Of a DNA stretch of 64,000 nt, positions 36,392 through 49,200 are shown one piece after another; position 1 is the stretch's first letter, and every line of letters begins with the position of its first letter. Location: NCBI RefSeq assembly GCF_947507565.1, contig NC_089177.1, positions 1,982,648 to 2,046,647 on the forward strand, in the 5' to 3' direction. The position numbers and the translations under genes were made by a program. The DNA is from Oscarella lobularis (Eukaryota; Porifera; Homoscleromorpha; Homosclerophorida; Oscarellidae). The notes under the pieces were generated by a model that was not told the origin of the DNA, did not search any database, and worked only from the letters and a program-made list of their open reading frames with translations.

Positions 36392-37837
36392 ATGCTCTTT
36401 GACATCACCAAAATTTGTTTTCTCGTCGTCTTTGTCGTTAGAGTGACATGTAAGTAGGAAGCAAAGTCAGCCTAGGTCTGTGTAAAAAGTCTTGTTTGCA
36501 GCTTCTCTTCCTGTCTCGCAACAGAATGAAGACTCTTCATTGCTTGTACTGTCTATCTTTCTAATTTAGGCATAACTACAGTAGATCTATATCCTATATT
36601 TCCTACAGAAAGTGAAGTCACAATTAGCAGGTTTGGAAAGAAGGGTAAGCTTACCGCTGTGGAAGAATTCCATGTACTAAACTATCAACATTAAGGTCAA
36701 CACTCATTGTGATAGCGATGGCTTAGGAGGTAACAAACACCTTTTCTTCCAACAAATTTTATTGTGGCTGCTATATTCAAAGGTGTGTTTGTCAACTTTA
36801 CCTCAGTTTCAGCCGAAAAAAGCTTTCATGTTTTGCCGTTTTCAATTGATGGAAACGACTACTTGTACCTACCTGGTAAACGCTCGATGGTTTACCAAAT
36901 TCGAGAATCTCATTTGAGAGGGGAAAATCCGTTGTTGGCTCCCCACCAGCACATCCGTTTGCCTAGCGACTCGTCACAAGCTTTAGGTGCTGAGTTCATG
37001 AAAATTGGACGAAGACGCTTTCTTTCAACTACGCATAATCGCGGCTGTGAAATCCGCGAATGGCGTGGGTCAAGGTTTCTTCTTCACCAGAATATTGTAT
37101 TTGCTTTTGCAGAGAAAGTGTCACCAAAATATGTTCAAATAAGCTCATACAGCTTCCTTATATTGCCATTCTACTACGACACAGCAGAAGAAGCGGCGGT
37201 GTACTATTGGAATAAAGACAAAGATAAATTTGATCTGTTTGATCGATTGCCAGTGACAGGGGGTCACAACGTGGCACATATTGTGGTAGGAAATCGTCAT
37301 TGTCTTGGCTTCCCAAGACGTGCGTATGATTTGGAAGAAGGTTTGAATTCCAAGATATTTTGTTGGTCAGGAAGTCATTTTGTTCATCATCAGACGCTAC
37401 TTGACAGGGACAAACGCGCCTTTTCTATGATCTCATACTCTGTTGGTAGTCTGACGTACTTAGTTGTTGCCTATCACTATGATAGATTGCTAGAGAGCCA
37501 CACTAAGGCATACTCGGACATCTACGTTTGGAATTCCTGGCAGCAAAAGTTCACGCTCATTCATTCCTTTCCCACGCCAGTAGCAACACACTTAGACGCA
37601 TTCAAAATTGGAAATCAGCAGTATTTGACTGTCGCTAATTTAGGAACCGATAATACTAATCCAGTAGCGTCAACTATCTACCGAGTTGAAGGCCCAGAGC
37701 TAACCGTTCACCAAGAAATACAAGCAATCCGGATTTATGAGATGAAATCTTTTTCACATCGTAATAAAACGTTCTTGGCTATTGCAACAGCAGATGAAAG
37801 TCACCCAACGTCAATTTATCGCTGGCAATCACCCTAA
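36392..37837 (+). CDS. Secreted EAR-repeat (EPTP) beta-propeller protein, copy 1
   Basis: First exon 36392-36449 encodes a signal peptide (MLFDITKICFLVVFVVRVT). Short exons then give a polar/coiled segment (QNEDSSLLVLS-like, then ESEVTISRFGKK or KVKSQL-type in the homologues). A long last exon of about 350 residues starts near GVFVNFTSVSA. It holds repeated EAR/EPTP blades ending in motifs such as YLYLPGKRSMVYQI, RFLSTTHNRGCEIREW, YLTVANLGTDNTNP and TFLAIATADES. EAR repeats form a seven-bladed propeller in LGI and TSPEAR proteins, which bind cell-surface receptors. No laminin-G domain is present. Ligand unknown. Exons 2-4 are less certain than the last exon. Confidence 0.8.
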
Positions 37838-38016
37838 AACTAGTCGTCACTATTTCCCTATTGTTCTACTTGATTGTGTCTGTTTGTTTGTGTTTTTGCA
37901 GACGGAATAAATGTTCTTTATCTGTTGTTAATGCAGTATGACTTGTACCTTGCGTTTAGCGTGGCTAAAACAGGCTTAGAGATTTCTGCGCGCCACCGAG
38001 TAGGCCATTTTGCTCG

Positions 38017-38038
38017 ATGGTCTCCAAGCACTCCGAAA
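38017..38038 (+). pseudogene. Truncated BRIP1 exon 1, copy A
   Basis: ATGGTCTCCAAGCACTCCGA matches the start of BRIP1 at 46289 with few differences, and the ~80 bases before it match the BRIP1 upstream region. It stops after about 22 bases and joins DUS2-derived sequence at about 38043, marking a duplication junction. Confidence 0.75.
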
Positions 38039-38042
38039 TAAT

Positions 38043-38333
<291 letters not shown>

Positions 38334-38546
38334 TCACAAAAGGAAGCGTGACGGGCCGGGCCGGCCATGTACACGGTAGAGGCTTCATCTGAGTTTTAAA
38401 AAAAAACGGGAAACCGTATGATAGGGGCTCGCTGCGGGCGCGCGGGTTGATACTCCGGCTTTTACGTTTCTGTATTTTACTAAAGACGCAGCTCAGAGTC
38501 AGAGAAGTTTGCTCAGTTGCACGTCGACGCTTCGTTTGCTACAGAC

Positions 38547-39979
38547 ATGCTCTTTGACATCACCAAAGCCTTTTGTTTTCTCGTCGTCTTTGTTAGAGTG
38601 ACAAGTAGGCCAGCAAACAAAGTCGACTAGGTCTGTGTTAATTGAAAACTTATTGCAGCGTCTCTTTCTGTCTCACAGCGGAATGAAGATTCTTCATTGC
38701 TCCTTCAATTTGAGGTACAGCTAATTTTAGTAGATGTCTCTTTTTACTTTATGCTGCATGGGTCACACATAACTACGCTATTTTTCTTACAGAAAGTGAA
38801 GTCACATTTAGCAGCTTTGGAAAGAAAGGTAAGGTCCCTGCTAAGAAGAATGCCATTTACTAAATTATCAACACCAAGGTCAACATCCGTTGTGATAGCA
38901 ATGGCGTAGGAGGTAACAAACGTCTAATCTTCTAGCAATTTTTCATTGTCTCTTGCTATATTCAAAGGTGTGTTTGTCAACTTTACCTCAGTTTCAGCCG
39001 GAAAAAGCTATCATGTTTTGCCGTTTTCAATTGATGGAGATGACTACTTGTACCTACCTGGTAAACGCTCAATGGTTTACCGAATTCGATAATCTCATTT
39101 GAGAGGGGAAAACCCCTTGCTGACTCCCCACCAGCACATCCGTTTTCCTAGTGACTCGTCTTTCTTGCAACTACGCACACTCGCGGCTGTCAAATTCACG
39201 AATGGCGTCGGTCAAGGTTTGTTCTTCACCAAAAGATTTCGTTTTCTGATAGTGGAAGAGTGTCACCTAAATACGTTCAAATAGGCTCCTACAGTTTTCT
39301 CATATTTCCCTTTTATTCCAAAACAGAAGAAGCAGCAGTGTATTATTGGAATAAAGATGAAGATAGATTTGTAGTGTTTAGTCGGTTGCCAGTGAAAGGA
39401 GGTCAAACCGTTGAACACATTGTTGTCGGAAATCGTCATTGTCTTGGCTTCCCACTTCGTTCTTGGGATCCTGAAACATTTGGTTTGAGTTCTAAGATAT
39501 TTTGTTGGTCAGGAAGTCATTTTGTTCATCATCAGACGCTACCTGACGGGAACAAACGAGCCTTTTCTATGATCTCATATGCTGTTGGCAGTCTGACGTA
39601 CTTAGTTGTTTCCTATCATTATGACAGATTGCTAGGAAGCTACCTTACGGCAAACTCGGACATTTATGTTTGGGATTCTTGGCAGCAAAAGTTCACGCTC
39701 ATTCATTCCTTTCCCACGCCAGTAGCAACACAATTAGACGCATTCAAAATTGGAAATCAGCAGTATTTGACTGTCGCTAATTTAGGAACCGATAATACTA
39801 ATCCAGTAGCGTCAACTATCTACCGAGTTGAAGGCCCAGAGCTAACCGTTCACCAAGAAATACAAGCAATCCGGATTTATGAGATGAAATCTTTTTCACA
39901 TCGTGACAAAACGTTCTTGGCTATTTCAACAGAAGATGAAAGTCACCCAACGTCAATCTATCGCTGGCAATCACCCTGA
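38547..39979 (+). pseudogene. EAR-repeat gene copy 2, broken
   Basis: Same exon order as copies 1 and 3. Three lesions are visible: the first-exon donor has lost bases (GACATGTAAGTAGG in the homologues, GACAAGTAGG here); a Glu codon has become TAA near 39088 (R-I-R-stop-S-H); and ~45 bases are missing near 39163, shifting the frame. The last 239 residues (39260-39979) remain open and are nearly identical to copy 3, so the decay is recent or the 3' part has been corrected by gene conversion. Confidence 0.8.
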
Positions 39980-40171
39980 AACTAGTCGTCACTATTTGTT
40001 CTACTTGTTTGTGTCTGTTTGTTTGTGTTTTCTGCAGACGGAATAAATGTTCTTTATCTGTTGTTAAGTGCAGTATGACTTGTACCTTGCGTTTGGCGTG
40101 GCTAAAACAGGCTTAGATATTTCTGCGCGCCAAATGTACAGGACACCGAGTAGGCCATTTTGCTCGCGACG

Positions 40172-40345
40172 ATGGCCTCCAAACAATCCGAATACTACAT
40201 CGGCGGAGTCAAGATTCTCTTTCCTTGCAAACCTATCCGTCTCAGCTTGCTATGATGGCAAAAGTAAGAGAGTTTCACGTCGTGAGGTCTTATCGAGCAA
40301 AGAAACGGTGCTGGCGTGGCAAGCAGCGGAGAAAGGTGAGTGTCT
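40172..40345 (+). pseudogene. BRIP1 5' fragment, copy B, internally deleted
   Basis: Starts with the BRIP1 exon 1 sequence ([20 protein letters not shown] reading), then a one-base deletion at ccctatcc/cctatcc shifts the frame. The middle of exon 2, with the Walker A loop, is missing: the text jumps from the intron-1 equivalent to GTGCTGGCGTGGCAAGCAGC. The exon 2 donor gtgagtgtctaggcacgcacag is kept and the similarity runs on into intron 2. Confidence 0.8.
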
Positions 40346-40794
40346 AGGCACGCACAGAGAACAAAAATTCTTAGAGAATAGGACCTCTGCTATTTCGACG
40401 TCGATACCTTTTATACGTAAAGAGTCTTTTCTGCAATTAATTAGTAATTAATTAATTAAGTGCTCCTTTAGGTATGGCGCTTGCGCTAGGCCTACTTAGC
40501 AGCTCCAAAAGGAAGAATCTAGCAACCGAAAGTCGTACTCGGCTGAAGCGTAAAGTAAGTTCAAAGATTTGCATGAAAGCCAATAAGATGGTTAAGGTAG
40601 CGAGCGGGAATTTTACTATTTCTACTACTTGACGAACGCGTCTTGGCTCAGAAGCTCCACAAAGCAACATCTCAGCAAATAAAACTAGTAGTACCCGCCA
40701 AACCAAAGCTTGAAAAATAACCTCACAGAATTCGTCAGACGTCATGCTACTCAAAAAAGTGTTAGGATTCTCGTAGGCTAGTTTACAGGCGACT

Positions 40795-42862
40795 CTAGGC
40801 GCTTTCAGTCACTGAATACAGCGAAGACGCAGAAGAAGATGGAAATAGACGACTAACTTCACTTGAACGTTCTATCGTGTCATCGCAACGTCGCCTTGTT
40901 AGCTGTCCCTTTTTACATTTTCTCCATAATTGTAACCAGAAGGTCCTCGCTGACTTAGGAATGAGGCAGCAAGCCACTAAGGCTATCACAGTTAGATCGC
41001 CAAGGATCCAATTGATTAGGCCAGCAATCCAACCAGGGTCTAGTACATACTCAGATAAACAACGATTGACTGCTGTTTGATTGCTAGCGGCGTCTAGGCA
41101 CTTGAAATATTTTGTGTAAGACGTCTTGTCGTAAATGACACTTGTTGCCATATTCGAGGCGAAAGTTAGGGGAATTAGAAGAGACAGTAGAAAGAACCGC
41201 TTCCGAACCAAAGCGTGGGCTTCAATAGTTTCGTTGTGTTTTTTACCGGATATCCCTTGAAGACTTTGTGCACTCTAGCGGTGTAACTTAATTAAATAAT
41301 CACTATTAGAAGACGCGCTCTCTTACCTGATGCAGTTTTACCATAACGAATATGGACATAAGTGTGCCACAAAAAATGGCAATCTCGGCTGGCAGAGCGA
41401 AGGTGTAGAAATCCCAAAAGGCCGACTTAGGGCTACAAAGGAACGAGTAGGGCGTTGATTTCGCGTACTTTAGACCACTTATGAAAGCGAAAGCGACTTG
41501 TCCTCCAGGAAGAATTAATGATAGGGCTAACTGAACGAAGAACAATTTCTTTTGACTCTTTGGAGTGAACCTTTCAGATTTCCAGACTGTCCAAGCTGTA
41601 TTGGAGACAAAACTGACCCACCAGAGTATCAAAGAGAGATAACCAAATTGGCCAAATATTCCTTAATTAATTGTGAAATTCTAAGCGAATTTTTAAAAGC
41701 AATATATTTACCTTGGACGTGGCAAATTGTAGTCGGATCAACCCACGAATCAATCAAACTCTCGTATTTACAGTAACTTCGATTTTTGCCCAATATAATC
41801 GGAATTGCCACAGCAACGTCTAAAATAGAGTTTTATTACAGTAGTTATGTTGTCACTACTTACCGAATACAGCTAATGATGCGGTTATAAATAAACCGAT
41901 TATGGGTTGATAGCTGAACCTAATTTAATTAAGTAGACATTTTACCCTGATTAGTATATATATTAATTTCTACGTACGATTCTTTCGCTTTTGCCCATGT
42001 AACAAACAAAACCACAACGCCAATAAATTGAATGGGTGCAGAGCCGTACATCGCAGCGTTGAGAATTTCAACTCCCAGTCGGTTTTTCCAGTTAGACTGA
42101 TCACATGGGGGAGAGCAGTAGAAACCGTGCTCTCGAGCGTACTTGCTGTGTGTCGGTATTAGAGGCTTGGGACAAGTTGTTTTATTTGAGGTCCTTGACT
42201 CATTGGGACTGATCAGATTATTTGCACACCGGGGAATCGTTAGGCAGGATATGGGCATCAAACGACGAATTTCAGTTATCTCACTTTGGAATTTTAAAAA
42301 TTCCAAGCAGATATTCTCGTCGTTTGACGATTCGCTGCAGTCTTTGAAAGCGTAATGGCAAAGGAGCGACAAAAGTTTAGCCCTATCCAGGGACCGAGGT
42401 TGATACGTCGTAGCTAAGCGTATGAGTCTATCCAAATCTTTCTCCGCCTTCAAAAAGTTCCCGCAGCCTGACACCGAGACATTTCTTTCGCTATTTTCAT
42501 TTGCAAATTCGTCTGCACTCCAATGGGAAAACACCGAACTGCACACAGATCGGTTCAATGTGCGTGTGGAAACGACTTGAACCGATTCCGGTTGACAGGA
42601 CGTTGAATTACCAGTAGTAGTTTCCTATCGAAAGCAATATATACACTGAGGTTGGGAACTATTTTATAAAAACACGGCCTGCTTCACTTTCAATCTATAC
42701 ACTGAAAGTGCGCCCATGGAGGGCCTTCATGCGAAATCCTGTAGTACTTACCGAAGAAGTTATCGGTGCGAAATAATAAACGTAGACGGGCGTAACGGTG
42801 AGTATAAGCAAAACGATGAGGCCAAATCCGAGGCCAAACAGTTTCAGGTGATCGATCCGCAT
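40795..42862 (-). CDS. Frizzled-like seven-membrane receptor
   Basis: First exon (42862 down) is a signal/anchor: MRIDHLKLFGLGFGLIVLLI. The second carries a Cys-rich extracellular domain reminiscent of the Frizzled CRD (LLSLLCHYAFKDCSES, LMPISCLTIPRC, FYCSPPCDQSNW). Later exons give seven hydrophobic segments including FSYQPIIGLFITASLAVFDV, ILWWVSFVSNTAWTVW (compare the Frizzled WWV motif), LFFVQLALSLILPGGQVAFA, FYTFALPAEIAIFCGTLMS and RFFLLSLLIPLTFASNMATS. The cytoplasmic tail has no KTxxxW Dishevelled-binding motif and ends in Ser-rich sequence. It may be a divergent Frizzled, a Smoothened relative or a lineage-specific family. It lies inside the EAR/DUS2/BRIP1 duplication cluster. Confidence 0.65.
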
Positions 42863-43144
42863 TCGTTTGAAGTTGGACCGAGTCTTGTGATGATTAATAG
42901 TTGTGCTTAGACAGGGAGGAGGAAGCGAAGGCCAAATGACTGCTGCGTGCGCGTCCGCTTGTTTTAAACGTATCAGGATTTATTCACGTTCTTCCTCTAC
43001 CGTTCTTTATCCCTAGCGGTTTTCCGATTTATTCAAATATGCTAGCACTAAACGATCGAAAGAAACTGAATCCTGCTAAAACTACATGTACTATATGATT
43101 AGTTTTAGCAAACATTGCAGAGAGCTCAGTTCCTAAGAGATCTA

Positions 43145-43181
43145 GGCTTGAACCGATTCCGGTTGACAGGACGTTGACTTA
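43145..43181 (-). pseudogene. Left part of duplicated Frizzled-like 5' region
   Basis: gaaccgattccggttgacag at about 43150 repeats 42580-42600 of the intact gene. The copy is interrupted by the TA-flanked element and resumes at 43570. Confidence 0.65.
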
Positions 43182-43183
43182 TA

Positions 43184-43567
43184 CAGTGGGGTCAGAAAGT
43201 TTTCGGCACCTTTAAGATTAACATAGTTTATGCCTTGACGATGCAATCTGTACACTAATATCCACAAAACACTGTTTAGTGCCGAAAAACACGTTTAGAA
43301 ACCCTTGGTGCCCGGTACGCCTTTGTTTCAACTAGCAAAAAGGGTAGGCGTTTTGACACTCACTGCAGTCAGGTGTTAAAAGCGATTTTCCTAGCTACTA
43401 GTATAAACAAAGGTGTCCCTATTATATCAGATACGTGGTTAGGGGAGTTTTGCTGATACGAAATATACGTATATTTGCATGTACTTTCCGGGTAAAGAAA
43501 CTCATCAGATCGCACATGCATGAACTGAGTAAATTTGGATGGTGCCGAAAACTTTCTGACCCCACTG
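43184..43567. mobile_element. Tc1/mariner-type MITE, 384 bp
   Basis: 27-bp terminal inverted repeats are perfect: CAGTGGGGTCAGAAAGTTTT then CGGCACC at the left, and its exact reverse complement at the right. TA lies immediately outside both ends (43182-43183, 43568-43569), the Tc1/mariner target. The interior has no transposase. Perfect TIRs imply a young insertion. Confidence 0.92.
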
Positions 43568-43569
43568 TA

Positions 43570-43810
43570 TATTCCTATCGAAAGCAATATACACCGGTAC
43601 ATGTTGGGAACTATTTAAACACGGCCTGCTGCACTTTCAATCTGTACACTGAAAGTGCGAGAGCCTTCATATGTTACCGACGAAGTTATTGCTACACGCT
43701 GTACGAATAAGTAGACGTAGACGGGCGTAGTGGTGAGTAATTTATACAAAACGATCAGGCCAAATCCGAGGCCAATCAGTTTCAGGTGATCGGTCTTTCT
43801 CGTCTCCGTC
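43570..43810 (-). pseudogene. Decayed copy of the Frizzled-like first exon
   Basis: tcctatcgaaagcaatat, cacggcctgct, actttcaatct and the antisense of the first exon (ccaaatccgaggccaatcag, tttcaggtgatcgg) match 42630-42860 of the intact gene. Several indels break the frame and no downstream exons follow. Confidence 0.7.
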
Positions 43811-43984
43811 TAAGCTAGCTGTTTGTGATGCTGTATAACAAAGATAGGTTCAAATAAGGAAATTGGGCAAGCCAAAGGAAATCCAACCAGGCCTATAGAG
43901 TCTGGTATAGACGTGTACTATGCAGAACGGTTTGCATGCTTCGGACGTCTCGCGTCAGTTGACTCAGTCAAGAATATTTTCTTT

Positions 43985-44385
<401 letters not shown>

Positions 44386-44608
44386 TCACAAAAGGAAGCG
44401 TGACGGGCCGGCCATATACACGGTAGAGGCTTCACCGGAGATTTAAAAAAACGGCAACCGGCATGAAATCAGGAAACCGTATGATAGGGGCTCGTTGCGG
44501 GCGCGCGGGTTGATACTCCGGCTTTTACGTTTCTGTATTTTACTAAAGACGCAGCTCAGAGTCAGAGAAGTTGCTCAGTTGCACGTCGATGCTTCGTTTG
44601 CTACAGAC

Positions 44609-46088
44609 ATGCTCTTTGACATCACCAAAGCCTTTTGTTTTCTCGTCGTCTTTGTTAGAGTGACATGTAAGTAGGCCAGCAAACAAAGTCGACTAGGTCT
44701 GTGTTAATTGAAAACTTATTGCAGCGTCTCTTTCTGTCTCACAGCGGAATGAAGATTCTTCATTGCTCCTTCAATTTGAGGTACAGCTAATTTTAGTAGA
44801 TGTCTCTTTTTACTTTATGCTGCATGGGTCACACATAACTACGCTATTTTTCTTACAGAAAGTGAAGTCACAATTAGCAGCTTTGGAAAAAAAGGTAAGG
44901 TTCCTGCTAAGAAGAATGCCATTTACTAAATTATCAACACCAAGGTCAACATCCATTGTGATAGCAATGGCGTAGGAGGTAACAAACGCCTAATCTTCTA
45001 GCAATTTTTCATTGTCTCTTGCTATATTCAAAGGTGTGTTTGTCAACTTTACCTCAGTTTCAGCCGGAAGCTTTCATGTTTTGCCGTTTTCAATTGATGG
45101 AGATGACTACTTGTACCTACCTGGTAAACGCTCAATGGTTTACCGAATTCGAGAATCTCATTTGAGAGGGGAAAACCCCTTGCTGACTCCCCACCAGCAC
45201 ATCCGTTTGCCTAGTGACTCGTCAGGAGCATTCAGAAATGCTGACTTTGTGCAAGTTGGACAAAGACGCTTTCTTGCAACTACGCACACTCGCGGCTGTC
45301 AAATTCACGAATGGCGTGGGTCAAGGTTTGTTCTTCACCAAAAGATTTCGTTTTCTGATAGTGGAAGAGTGTCACCTAAATACGTTCAAATAGGCTCATA
45401 CAGCTTTCTCGTATTTCCCTTTTATTCCAAAACAGAAGAAGCAGCCGTGTATTATTGGAATAAAGATGAAGATAGATTTGTAGTGTTTAGTCGGTTGCCA
45501 GTGAAAGGAGGTCAAAACGTTGAACACATTGTTGTCGGAAATCGTCATTGTCTTGGCTTCCCACTTCGTTCTTGGGATCCTGAAACATTTGGTTTGAGTT
45601 CTAAGATATTTTGTTGGTCAGGAAGTCATTTTGTTCATCATCAGACGCTACCTGACGGGAACAAACGAGCCTTTTCTATGATCTCATATGCTGTTGGTAG
45701 TCTGACGTACTTAGTTGTTGCCTATCACTATGACAGATTGCTAAAGAGCCACACTAAGGCCTACTCGGACATCTACGTTTGGGATTCCTCGCAGCAAAAG
45801 TTCACGCTTATTCGTTCATTTCCCACGCCAGTGGCAACAGAATTAGATGCATTCAAAATTGGAAATCAGCAGTATTTGACTGTCGCTAATTTAGGAACCG
45901 ATAATACTAATCCAGTAGCGTCGACTATCTACCGAGTTGAAGGCCCAGAGCTAACCGTTCACCAAGAAATACAAGCAATCCGGATTTATGAGATGAAATC
46001 TTTTTCACATCGTGATAAAACGTTCTTGGCTATTTCAACAGAAGATGAAAGTCACCCAACGTCAATCTATCGCTGGCAATCACCCTGA
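44609..46088 (+). CDS. Secreted EAR-repeat (EPTP) beta-propeller protein, copy 3
   Basis: Complete-looking homologue of the gene at 36392. The signal-peptide exon begins at 44609 with an intact donor (gacatgtaagtagg). Further exons give SVSQRNEDSSLLLQFE then KVKSQLAALEKK, a short coiled coil that could allow oligomerisation. The long last exon (near 45030-46088) holds the EAR blades (YLYLPGKRSMVYRI, RFLATTHTRGCQIHEW, YLTVANLGTDNTNP, TFLAISTEDES). It lies about 200 bp upstream of intact BRIP1, the arrangement from which the truncated BRIP1 copies derive. Confidence 0.82.
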
Positions 46089-46288
46089 AACTACTAGTCG
46101 TCACTATTTGTTCTATACTTGTTTGTGTCTGTTTTTTGTTGGCGTTTTCTGCAGACGGAATAAATGTTCTTTTTCTGTTGTTAAATGCAGTATGACTTGT
46201 ACCTTGCGTTTGGCGTGGCTAAACCAGGCTTAGATATTTCTGCGCGCCAAATGTACGGGACACCGAGTAGGCCATTTTGCTTGCGACG

Positions 46289-49200
46289 ATGGCCTCCAAA
46301 CACTCCGAATACTACATCGGCGGAGTCAAGATTCTCTTTCCTTGCAAACCCTATCCGTCTCAGATTGCTATGATGGCAAAAGTAAGAGAGTTTCACGTCG
46401 TAGAGTCGTATCGAGCACAGAAACGATGTCGCAGATTATACAAAGCATCGAGAAGAGACAGAACTCGCTACTTGAGAGCCCAACAGGCAGCGGAAAGAGC
46501 CTCGCTTTGCTTTGTTCGGTGCTGGCGTGGCAAGCAGCGGAGAAAGGTGAGTGACTCTAGGCACGCACAGAAGTGATGAAAAAATAATAAAGCGTAGGAC
46601 GCGTACACCGCTGCTATTTTAATGTTGATGCCATTATACTAAAGAATATGTTCTGAAATTAATAAATAGTAACTAGAGAATGATGGCCCGGTGTTCACCG
46701 TGTTGCCATCATGCAGAGCCTCCCACCGCTTACCGTACGCGAGTGCATAACATAGTGTGACGTTATGCATAGTTTTTATGCTGTCACATATTCACGTTGT
46801 CATTACAGCCGTTAGCTACTACTAGTACAGCTCAGTCCTACCTACATACTGTAAATACAGTACTTGCATGATTGCTGTGTTTTCCTAATTAGGCGCTTTT
46901 CTGACGTACAGTACAGTGCGTGCCAGAATAAATGGCCACAAAACGCGCGCTAAGATCACTGTAGATCACTCGCTGCAAGACATACAGTGTCACTGTGTGT
47001 CAACGAAAATCACTCTAATGCCTATTTTAAATAGGGATGTCAGTTTGATTTTTGTGGGACGTACTCCCAAAGATTTAAATTTTAAATTTTTGCAAGTTTA
47101 GCGCGCGCTAATAAAAAAGTTTCTGAAATGGCAAATTTTGTAAAGGAAAGAACATTTTCAAATTCGCCGATAATAAATTTCTAAACAATGCACGTGAGAA
47201 GCCATTTATAGAGTGAGTTTCTTTCTAACTTGATCCCTAACGGAAAAAATGCATTTCTATTTACGTCACGTGACATCCGTTTCTTTCCACCGAATTACTG
47301 TATTGAAAATCAAAGATAATGAAGTTTTAGAAAATGGTATAAAGTGACAGATGAGTTTATGAAAGCCGTCATATGTTGTTTGAAACTGGAAAAAAACGAA
47401 CTTTTCTGTGTTCTTAGCAAAACGTATAGAAACGTTGTCTGCGGTGAAATCAAAACCGTTTTCTTACAAAATAGACGTAAATAGAAATGCTAGACTTCAT
47501 TGGAAATCCTTGAAGTGACGATCAAACGTCAAAACTACGCCAAATGTAAACTACGCTCTGAATTCCTCGCGCGCTACTAAAAGTCCCGTTTGGCCATTTA
47601 TGCTGGCACGCACTGTACTGTATTTGATAATGTGCTCTGTATTTGAGGAGGACCTATGCATGTGTACGGGTCATATTTCCTGTTACCCGTACACGCGTAC
47701 ATACCCACCCATATAGTGTACATGTGACTGGATACTTTTGATTGTGACGTCAGAGCGTGACAATCAAAACTGTCGTTTCGGTTTCTCAGCGCATTTATAA
47801 CACGGAAAATAGCACAGATCAATTGGAAATAAGGGTTTCTACGCATTTTTTCCGATTATGAAAGAAAAAACGCTTTATTCGCGCCGTAAATCGCCTTTTT
47901 CGGGTCACCGTTTTGGGCCCCATGTCGCGCATGCGCTGTACGAAAAAAGGGTTTTTTAAGTTACGTCACAATACCGAGCGTGACGAACAGACATACATAC
48001 ATACATACAGACAGACATACAGACACTTCCGGCCCTAAGATCACGTTTGAGAGAGCCTCCCTTCGCCGTTATACGGGCTCCACCCGTACAACTCTGGTGG
48101 TCGGCTCCATTAATTAATTAAAATTGCTAAATTGGTTTTGTCTTTATTCTTCGTTGCTATTTCTTATTTTATACTCACTGTCTGTGTTTTCTTTTATCCT
48201 GTAGAGAAAGCGATGAAAGCAGCTACTGTTGAATTGAGTGCGCCTGAAGGAAATTGCACTTGTCAGAAAATGGCTCCTCCGCATTCTGCCGTTTCTCTAT
48301 CTCATCCGCCTTCTGCTGCACCTGCCATGTCTCCCATGTTGTTAGTTCCAGTTCAGTTTAATCCGGCTGTTGCTTCTAGTACACCTTCACCTGCCTTGAG
48401 CCAAAGCCCGGACTCAATTGGAGCAATAGTGGCGGATACGACGAAATGCAAGATTACGGAGAAGGTGCAAACATTTTTCGTTCTTTACAGTACCTCTAGC
48501 ATTTTTCCTTAGCCAATTGTTCACCAGAAAATTCAATACGAAGAAGACGCCAGCGATTTTACTCAAAGATCACGCGCCATTTTTGTCCCAGTGCAAGGCA
48601 TTATCCCTCCTAAAGGGGGAATTCAGTTTAGCAGTCAGCAGCAACAGAACGGTGCCTCTCCTGCTGTTCTTCCCGCCGCTCAGCCGTTGTCCATACCACA
48701 GGCTCTGCATCCTTCTCCTTCTTCTCCTCCTCTACAATCTAAATGTGACTACTGCGTATCACTAATGGAGTATCAAGATCAACTTATACGGAATAGTAGG
48801 CAGAAGAAGAAAATCAGGTACGACATTCGCCTTACGTTGTGTCACTCTGGCTAGCCGCGGTAGGGAGACACAAATAAGACGCACCTTGCCGATATTTTCT
48901 AATCGAACAATGAATGCATTCTAGGTATCCTAAAATTTACTTTGGAACCCGTACTCACAAGCAGATAGCGCAAATAGTTCGCGAACTTCGAAAAACGGCC
49001 TATAACGACGTCAAGTGAGTAATGTCCTTAGCTGGAGAGATGCACAAATACTATGAATACTATTTGGAGTGGATTAGGATGTGCATACTTGGCAGTCGCG
49101 AGCATACGTGCATTCATCCGGCAGTTTCGCGCAGCAGACAGAAAAACGACGATTGCAGAAGACTAACTCAGGTTTTATACATGAAATGAGCAGTTGAGAG

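Noticed and set aside
40452-40754. 100-residue hydrophobic minus-strand ORF downstream of the Frizzled-like gene
   Set aside because: Overlaps the BRIP1 copy-B intron remnant, lacks splice or family support; kept out for want of evidence.
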